A stretch of DNA of 64,000 nt from Amorphochlora amoebiformis (lineage: Eukaryota; Cercozoa; Chlorarachniophyceae): the NCBI GenBank assembly GCA_054601695.1, contig BAAHQB010000123.1, positions 310,001 to 374,000 on the forward strand, written 5' to 3'. A program made the translations under genes and the position numbers. The notes under the pieces were generated by a model that saw only the letters and a list, made by a program, of their open reading frames with translations, had not been told where the DNA came from and made no database searches. Positions 53,453-64,000 of the stretch are shown one piece after another. Within the stretch, counting starts at the first letter, position 1. Each line of letters opens with the position of its first letter.

Positions 53453-55224
53453 CTGGTGTGCCAGCGGAATCCCCAGTAGTTGCAGGTACAGTGGCAGGTG
53501 CAGGGATAGCCCTATTTCCTGATATTATTGACGTAGAGGAAGGGTTTTCGGCAGAGACGGCCGTGTCGACGTTCGAGAGAGGGCCAGGTGCGGCGGCGAG
53601 AGTGGGAGGGTCTCTCCGGAGGGAATCGGGGAGGGTCTCGGGGTTGATGAGGTCCACTCCGCCGGATTGAACGAATAGCGTAGGAGATGGATCACCATTG
53701 TTAATCCCAGGAATCACGGCTTCTTTGGAGCCCGGAGGTTGTGCAGCCTTGGGGTTGAGAGGGGAAACAATATCTTGTTTAAACTTGCTCTTTGGATCAA
53801 TCGAGCTAGATTTCATCTCGATGAAAGCCCCTAAGGGGGGGGCCCAAGAGCTCTCTCCCGTGAGTGTGTTTAAGTAGTAGTTTTTCCCCGATGTGTTATC
53901 CATCTGCTTGATCCATCCTGCAGGAAGCATACTCTTGCTTCCGGCCATTGGGAGCGTCACTCTGGCGTTTGCAGATGTAAGAGGAGGGTTCCAAGAGCTC
54001 TCTCCCGTGCGTGTGTTCAGGAAGTAATTCCGTCCGGACGTGTTATCCATTTGCTTGATCCATCCCGACGGAAGAGTACCTTTACTTGCCACAAAGTTCG
54101 TCACCACTCCGCCGACGGAGTTAGCATTTGCGTTTGCGTTGGTCGCGGATACATCAGAAATGGTGTTAGGTGGCTCCCAAGAAGATTGGCCCGTCTGGGT
54201 GTTTAGATAGTATGCCTTTCCCGTCGAAGGGTCGACTTGTCGAGTCCATCCGGCAGGCAAGGAAGCAACGGACGGATTTGAAGCTGAAGAAGTACCAGCC
54301 GTGACAGCCGAGCCAGTAGATGTTGCATTTATTATTGCTGTTACAGGTCGGTCGAAGCTCGTCTCACCAGTCACCGAGTTGTAAAAATAGGATGTCCTCT
54401 TCTGGGCATCATAATACTGACCCCAGTTGGGTGGGAGGTCATAATTAGAGGTCGATGCACTCGAGGATGCGACGGTTGTTCCCACTGCACCTGCTCCACC
54501 TGAAGTCGCTTCCCCAGTCGTAGCACCTGCGCTAGTGGCAGCCCCAGAGCTCGCACCTGCCACGGGGGTATCCCACTGGCTGACACCTGTCATGGTGTTC
54601 GTATAATACACCTTTTGGGTACTAGGATCTGTAATGGCAACCCAACCCTCGGGAAGCTTGGAGGCACCCGAAGTCTTAGCTTGTGCGGTGGTAATGGGTT
54701 GGATTGGAGTCATGGTTTGGTCCGCAGTTGCTCCAGCAGCAGCAGCACCCATAGCACCGATAGTACCGACAGCATTTGTCATCGGGTCCGAGGTTGAAGC
54801 CGTATTGGCGCTAAAACCTGCTGGTGGATCCCACTGAGAAGCTCCAGTTTTGATATTGAAATAATAAGCCTTGCCGTTCTTGTCTCTCTGTTCGGTCCAC
54901 CCGTCCGAGGCACTTGTGGTGGTAGTGTCAGCTGCTCCAGTGGTTGTGGCCACAGCGCTGAGATCATTCGAAGTACCGGTGGACGAGCTGGCGGTAGGCT
55001 TGTCCCATGTTGACGCCCCTGTAGAAGGATTGAAGTAATACGTTCTGCCGGTCGAGGGGTCAGTTTGCTCAGTCCATCCAACACCGCCTTCTGATGAAGC
55101 GGCTGTAACGAGATCCGTAACAGTTGTGGTGGCAGATCCAGTTGTGTTGCTCGAATTTGAGGAATTTGAGGTAGCGTTAGGGTGAGTCCACTGCGTCTCA
55201 CCAGTCATGGTATTGAAGTAATAG
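53453..55224 (-). CDS. Gene 3 exon 7: half plus seven WW domains
   Basis: Starts [15 protein letters not shown], completing the split WW. Seven more follow, of TGxxYYLN..TG.SSW subtype; one ([10 protein letters not shown]...TSFDRP) has Phe in place of the second Trp. Ends with a Pro-rich non-WW stretch. Acceptor TTTCTTTTTCCAG, donor CCAG|GTGAGA. Confidence 0.93.
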
Positions 55225-55229
55225 CTGGA

Positions 55230-55246
55230 AAAAGAAATATATCCAT

Positions 55247-55333
<87 letters not shown>

Positions 55334-55406
55334 TGTATATGCATTATATATATATATATATATAATATATATATATAATATAAATATATGTGTATACGAT
55401 ATATAA

Positions 55407-55484
<78 letters not shown>

Positions 55485-55524
55485 TATGTATATATGTATG
55501 TATTGTACACACACATATACATAC

Positions 55525-55561
<37 letters not shown>

Positions 55562-55616
55562 GTGCAAGTATGTATATACATATATTTATATATGAATATG
55601 AATATGAATATATATA

Positions 55617-55701
<85 letters not shown>

Positions 55702-55743
55702 CATTGTAACATATATATATATATATATATATATATGTGTATA

Positions 55744-55794
<51 letters not shown>

Positions 55795-55803
55795 TTTAGC
55801 ATG

Positions 55804-55864
<61 letters not shown>

Positions 55865-55945
55865 AATGTACACATATGTATATATATATATATATGGAAG
55901 TTGCATTCAGAATGTATTTATACAATAGATGTATATAAGCAAGAA

Positions 55946-55992
<47 letters not shown>

Positions 55993-56070
55993 ATATATAT
56001 TTATACCTAAATATATATATATATATATATATAATTATAATATGCATATTTTACGTATTTAATGAATTAT
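55230..56070. repeat. (TA)n in gene 3 intron 6
   Basis: TA runs plus short unique islands; no exon. Confidence 0.95.
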
Positions 56071-56075
56071 CTTAC

Positions 56076-56530
56076 GTCTTCTTAGACTTCGGGTCAATGT
56101 ACTCTCCCCAGCCATTGGAAAGAGGACTTGCGCTATCGACATGGGAGCTGTTGTTGGTGCCGGTTGTGGTCTCGGTGGTGACAACAGTGCCTATCTCTGA
56201 AATTGTCTCTTTCGTCTTGTTGGTGGTGAATGGGGTGGTCCACGTAGACTCGCCAGTGGCCGAGTTGTACCAATACTTACGGTTAGAGGCCGGGTCAAAG
56301 TACTCTCCCCATTCATCTGTATCGCTGGTTGAGTTACCATTCAGCGGATCTCCTGCAGCGACGGGTAGGATTTCCTTGGTGTCCGTCGAGTTGGACATGT
56401 CAGTGACGACAGTTGGAGCGTCAGCGGTTGAGTTTAATGATGAAGAAATTGAACTCGCGGCGGAGTCAGAGGACGCAGTGTCGTCAACGGACTTGTCACT
56501 CTCATCCCCGCTTGAATCCGTTGCATTCTC
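56076..56530 (-). CDS. Gene 3 exon 6: one and a half WW domains
   Basis: Acidic Ser/Asp linker, WW EWGEYFDPASNRKYWYN..STWTTP, then the first half of a WW (NGWGEYIDPKSKK) split by the intron. Acceptor CATATCAG, donor AGAC|GTAAGA, phase 2. Confidence 0.9.
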
Positions 56531-56539
56531 CTGATATGT

Positions 56540-56835
<296 letters not shown>

Positions 56836-56864
56836 TATACCTCATAATTATACGTACGAGATAC

Positions 56865-58358
56865 CTGTGGCTTTGTCCACGACGTCTTTCGGGTTATAGA
56901 ATTCACGTAAAACTTCTTGTGGGTAGCAGGGTCTGTAAATTCGTTCCAATCAGCTGGAAGATCGCTCGATTTAATATCGCTTTCGTTGTCATCATCACTC
57001 GCGTCAACAACCACAGCTTTTGAACTGTCTCTCGAGTCCGTATCAGTTTCGAAAGCATCACCAGCGGTGGATTTGGAGAGTGAAGCTGGAGCATCAGGGG
57101 TCGCGGAGGTTGTAGCGCTTGGTGCGATAGATGGCTTAGTCCACGTGACTTTTTTGGTTGTTTCCTCGTAATAGTAGGGATTCTTAGTCTTCTCATCAAT
57201 GTACTTGGTCCATCCTTGAGGCAAGGCGTCATGACTATCAGCATCCATGTCGCTAGTGTCAGAAGCCAAGGAGGTGGAATTCGTTGATCCGTCAGCAGTG
57301 GAATTGGTAACACTGACGCTGGGCCTCTCCCATGTAGCTTCCTTTCTTTCAGCGTAATAGTAATAAGGCTTGCCGGTCTTTTCATCTTTATACTTTACCC
57401 AACCCGCAGGTAGGGTATCCGTGTTATTCTCAACCTTGGTGCCGGTATGACTGGTAGCGTTGGAAGTCAGTGAGGCGGAATCTACGGATTCCTCTGTGGA
57501 GTTGACAATAGGTTTCACCCAAGTGGTCTTCTTCGTTTCTGCCGAGTAGTAATATGGCTTGCCGCTCTTTTCATCAACATACTTGGTCCATCCGGCAGGT
57601 AGGGTTTCAGAATTGATTGTATCGCTTGAACTGGTCTCACTCGTAGTCTTAGAGGAGTTTGAAATCTTCGATCCATCATGCTTGGTGTTCTCAGCATTGG
57701 TGATGGGTTTCACCCAGGTAGTCTCCTTGGTTTCGGCAGAGTAGTAGTAAGGCTTGCCTGTCTTTTGATCAACATATTTTGTCCATCCGAAGGGCAGGAC
57801 GTCCGCATTATTTATCTCTTTTACGCTTGTATCGCTGGTCGTTTTGATAGTTGGCTTCTCCCACGTTGTTTCCTTAGTGTCGGACGAGAAATAATAAGGT
57901 TTACCTGTGTTTTCATCGACATATTTCGTCCACCCAGCAGGCAAATCATCACTCTCGCCATCTCCGTACTTGGTATTACTGGAGGTAGAGCTGGATTTCG
58001 ATGTGATGGAAGTGGAGGATCCTGCATGTGTGCCAGCAGCCTTGGTTGGTTTCTCCCATGTAGTTTCTTTGCTTTCTAACGCGTAATAGTATGGCTTGCC
58101 GGTCTTGTCATCGATATATTTTGTCCATCCGGGCGGCAAGGCGTTAGATGTGCTCGAGCTCGAGTTGTCGGTAAAATTCTTATCGCTTGTCAATTCTTTG
58201 CTGGTTGACTCGACGCTGGCTGCGACGGTGGGTTTCTCCCACGTAGTTTCCTTGGTCTCGGACGAATAATAGTACGGTTTTCCCGTTTTTGTATCAACAT
58301 ACCTCGTCCATCCGGGAGGCAAGGTGTCGAAAGATGTTGAGCTAACATCAGCAGAGAT
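56865..58358 (-). CDS. Gene 3 exon 5: eight WW domains
   Basis: 498 codons, phase 0 to 0. Eight WW domains of a homogeneous subtype ([27 protein letters not shown]); the last ([20 protein letters not shown]) is the most diverged. Linkers are Ser/Thr/Asp-rich. Acceptor ACTTGTATTCAG, donor CCACAG|GTATCT. Confidence 0.93.
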
Positions 58359-58369
58359 CTGAATACAAG

Positions 58370-59490
<1,121 letters not shown>

Positions 59491-59495
59491 TGCAC

Positions 59496-59945
59496 CCTAG
59501 TCGTCGTCGAATCGTTGGACACAGAATTTGCCTCTTCGGTGTACGAATCCTCAGGCTTGTCAGCTAAACCCTCGTTCTTGCCGCTTGGTACCTCCCATTG
59601 CGTGCGCCGGGAATTCTCATTGTAATAGTACGGTTTGTGAGATTCTTCATCTATGTACTTTATCCAACCTGCGGGAAGGCTACCAGAGGTGTTTGTAGTA
59701 GTGGTGGAGACTGCAGTTGTAGATTTTGTGGTGGTCGTCGAGTCCGGATGGACTGCGGTCTCCGGAAATTTCCATTGGGTGTTTCCCGTCTTCTCATTGT
59801 AGTAGTATGGTAAGTGAGTTTGATCGTCTATGTACTTTGTCCAACCCGCAGGAAGACTGGCAGGGCTTGGTATTGCTGAGGTAGTCGAATTTTTAAGCTG
59901 TTGAGTGGAAAAGTTTGAAGCAGATGGGAAATCCCATTGAGTGAC
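59496..59945 (-). CDS. Gene 3 exon 4: half plus two WW domains
   Basis: 150 codons, no Met near its start. Begins VTQWDFP, completing the split WW, then [20 protein letters not shown] and [20 protein letters not shown]. Acceptor CACATCCACAG, donor ACTAGG|GTGCAT. Confidence 0.9.
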
Positions 59946-59954
59946 CTGTGGATG

Positions 59955-61078
<1,124 letters not shown>

Positions 61079-61081
61079 TAC

Positions 61082-61924
61082 CTTAGACTTAGGATTGAAG
61101 TAATACTGTTTCCCACTCGCTTCATCAGTGTACTTAACCCACGGACTAGGCAACGTCTTAGAATCGGTGGTCCCTGTCGTGACTGTGTCTGAAGCTGCAA
61201 CCGTGGTAGCTGCAACTGTGGTAGCTGCAGCCGCAGTAGCGTTGGTGACCGACGTGTCCACGGCCGTAGCAGCGGCAGTCGCGTCGTCAGCTGTTGAGAG
61301 CTTTACGGGTTGGGCAGATTTTCCCCCCGCAGTGTGCGGTCTATCCCATGTGGTCTCTTTAGTTTCTTGGTTGTAATAGTACTTGTGACCACTTGCGTCG
61401 TCGGTGTACTCGGTCCAGGGAGCAGGGAGTTTGTCGACATTACTGGAAATCGTGACAGACTCTGGGACTGTCTTTGTGGCCCTATCTTGTGTCATCCCAC
61501 TTGTGACGGATGCGGTTGTTGCTGAAGCCGCTGAAATCCTTGGGCGATCCCATTGGACAGTCTTGGTAGCCTGTTGGTAGTAGTAGGGCTTCTTAGTGGC
61601 GTCGTCTATGTACTTGACCCATCCTACAGGCAAAGGCTCCTGATCAGCACTTGCTGAGGCACTCGAGGCAGGAGGAACTGTGACAGGGTCTGGCTCTCTT
61701 GAGTCGTGGACGTCCATCTCGAGGAAACTCGCTGCAAGATTCACGGTAGTTGGCTCAACAGGGCGATTCCATTGGGATTTCTTTGTCACGCGATTGTGGT
61801 AGTACTTGCGGCCCGATTTTGGATCAATGTACATCCTCCAACCCAGGGGTAAAAATTCTTTGGCGGCACGGGAGACTATATCTGCTAGGCTGTCACGCTG
61901 GGGCTCAGAGGAAGGCTTGCCAAC
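61082..61924 (-). CDS. Gene 3 exon 3: three and a half WW domains
   Basis: 281 codons, phase 0 to 0. WW cores [42 protein letters not shown] and the first half of [11 protein letters not shown], which is split after YYFNPKSK by the intron. Donor TCTAAG|GTACTA. Confidence 0.92.
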
Positions 61925-61934
61925 CTGAGTCCAT

Positions 61935-62300
<366 letters not shown>

Positions 62301-62305
62301 AATAC

Positions 62306-62496
62306 CGCCGCAATTGAAGTGTCATTTTTGGTAGAAATAAGAGAAGCAGAAGTGGGGCGCTGCCACTGTGTGATGTTGAGAGCCTTGTTGTTGTAATATT
62401 TTCTCCCACTGGGGGTAGTGTATATCTTCCATCCGGTGGGGAGCGGCGAGCCGGGACGAAGTTTGGAGGATGTGTGGGCTGTCACACTCGCAGAGC
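62306..62496 (-). CDS. Gene 3 exon 2: one WW domain
   Basis: WW core [25 protein letters not shown]. The acceptor TAATACTAATTCTATAG has a near-perfect TACTAAT branch site. Donor GCGGCG|GTATTG, phase 0. Confidence 0.9.
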
Positions 62497-62499
62497 CTA

Positions 62500-62605
62500 T
62501 AGAATTAGTATTAGAATTCATTTTTAAGTGGGTATATTTATATGTGGACAATTACATATGCTAAATATACTTATATAATTATATAATACATATATGTATA
62601 TATTG

Positions 62606-62657
<52 letters not shown>

Positions 62658-62661
62658 ATAA

Positions 62662-62727
<66 letters not shown>

Positions 62728-62925
62728 AATACATGTGTATATATGTGTACAAATATAATTCTAAGTATATATATATATATATATGTATAATATTTATGCA
62801 TAATCTATTTTTATATATGTACACATGTAGTTATATATATATATAGATATATAGATATATATGTATATATATATATATATGTATATGCGTGTGTATTTGT
62901 GAGCATGTATGTCACAAACCAATGT
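62500..62925. repeat. (TA)n in gene 3 intron 1
   Basis: TA runs; the 3' end carries the TACTAAT branch-like site. Confidence 0.95.
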
Positions 62926-62933
62926 ACTATCAC

Positions 62934-64000
62934 CTGTGGTAACTTCAGTCTTCGTTTCTTCATTTCCTGAGAGCGGCATGATGTGGGGAACAGATTTCTT
63001 GGCGACTGGCCCAGCATGAGATCTTAAACGAGCAGTGGAAGTCTCTTCGCTGGAAGCATCTCTTACCGGCGTTGGAGCAACGGGGCGTAGCCACTGTGTC
63101 TTTTTAAGCACCTTGTTGTAGTAGTATTTTCTTCCATTCGATGTAGAGTATTCCTTCCAGTCCGACGGCAATGGGGCAAGCTCAGACTTGGTGGCAGCGT
63201 TGATATCTTGCGAATTAGTCGTATTGACAGCCGTCTTGTTACTAGCACTCACCGCGCTTGGAGCACGCTTGACGACAGTTGTATTAACACTACCGACTGA
63301 GTTGATGGAGTTGGCGCCAGCACTCACGGGTTTAGCCCATTGTGTGATTCCTTTAGCCTTGTTGTTATAGTATTTTCTGCCATTGGAAGCGGTATACTCT
63401 TTCCAGCCCGTTGGTAAGGGAGCTAGCTTTGGCTGAGTGGTGGTGTTCATCACTTCTGATGTGGTTGGCTTGGTAACGGTAGCATTGGTGGTTAAAGCCG
63501 GCCCAGAAGTCGCGCTTTCAGCACTGGGTCGATTCCATTGCGTAATACCAAGGGTCTTGCTGTTGTAGTACTTTCTTCCGTTGGATGCAGTGTACTCTTT
63601 CCAACCCGCTGGTAAAGTATCAAGCTCAGACTGGGTTGTAGCGCCAGGAAGGTTAGATGTTCTAGTTTCCGAGGAGGTCGTTTTCGCTCTTTCGGTTGAG
63701 GCCGAGTTTGCTTTAACGGTTGAGGTCCTGGGCGTATTAGTTGTAGGAGTAGCCGCAGTCTGGGTTGCAGTCCCGTTAACCGTCGCAGGAACAGTTGCGG
63801 TCTGCGGCGTAGTCGGAGACCTAACAACGGTTTCGTCTGCAGTGGCCGAAGTCATAACATTTTCGTCGGCATATGTGACGTTATCGGCGGCAGAAGCGCT
63901 TTTTCTGCCCACAGTACCGACGTTTTCGTCCACAGTAGCGACGTTTTCGTCAACATCAGCAACGTTACCATCGCTAGCAGCGACATTTTCGGTGGCTTTA
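62934..64000 (-). CDS. Gene 3 exon 1 in window: ENV repeats and three WW domains
   Basis: Open to the window edge. Starts with repeated DENVATV/DENVGTV-like motifs, a Thr/Ala/Pro-rich stretch, then three WW domains (LPAGWKEYTASNGRKYYN, LPTGWKEYTASNGRKYYN, LPSDWKEYSTSNGRKYYY). Donor ACCACAG|GTGATA, phase 1. Confidence 0.9.

Overview
The window is eukaryotic nuclear DNA. It has canonical GT-AG introns, many tiny exons and a sequence dominated by (TA)n microsatellite, with TTAGGG/CCCTAA-like arrays, GA/CT tracts and minisatellites scattered through the introns. The species cannot be read from the sequence. A single-celled alga or other protist with TTAGGG-type telomere sequence is my best guess, because the invertase resembles plant/algal acid invertases and the third gene joins WW, Cys-rich and elastin-like parts. 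Almost all long open frames are artefacts of TA (Ile-Tyr), GA (Arg-Glu) or CT (Ser-Leu) runs. The genes were found by chaining short exons whose splice phases agree.

Three multi-exon genes fill most of the window. (1) Minus strand, 26262 down to 2776: a complete GH32 beta-fructofuranosidase (acid invertase type), 27 exons, 549 codons, about 7% coding over 23.5 kb. All three catalytic motifs are present and there is a type II signal anchor. (2) Plus strand, about 31255 to 45530: a multi-pass membrane protein of unrecognised family with a charged, serine-rich C-terminal tail. Twenty exons encode about 465 residues; the 5' end is uncertain. (3) Minus strand, from beyond 64000 down to 47179: the 3' part of a giant protein gene, 15 exons and at least 2,817 codons. 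It has 27 WW domains, a Gly/Met/Gln-rich linker, a Cys-rich PAN/WSC-like module and a Pro-Gly-Ala-Val repeat tail. Genes 1 and 2 are divergent and genes 2 and 3 convergent. A possible fourth plus-strand gene fragment lies at 27.5-28.1 kb, with a scrambled inverted copy at 28.8-29.0 kb.

The most unusual property is the intron structure. In many introns a short segment spanning a real splice site (intron flank plus the first or last 5-30 nt of the exon) is repeated 2 to 10 times, the copies separated by (TA)n. This makes ladders of decoy splice sites next to the authentic one. Telomere-like CCCTAA/TTAGGG hexamers also sit directly on several donors and acceptors. Layout: 0-2.7 kb, TA repeats and unique non-coding DNA; 2.8-26.3 kb, GH32 gene; 26.3-31.2 kb, unique divergent intergenic region with the candidate fourth gene; 31.2-45.5 kb, membrane protein; 45.5-47.2 kb, convergent intergenic; 47.2-64 kb, WW-repeat gene.
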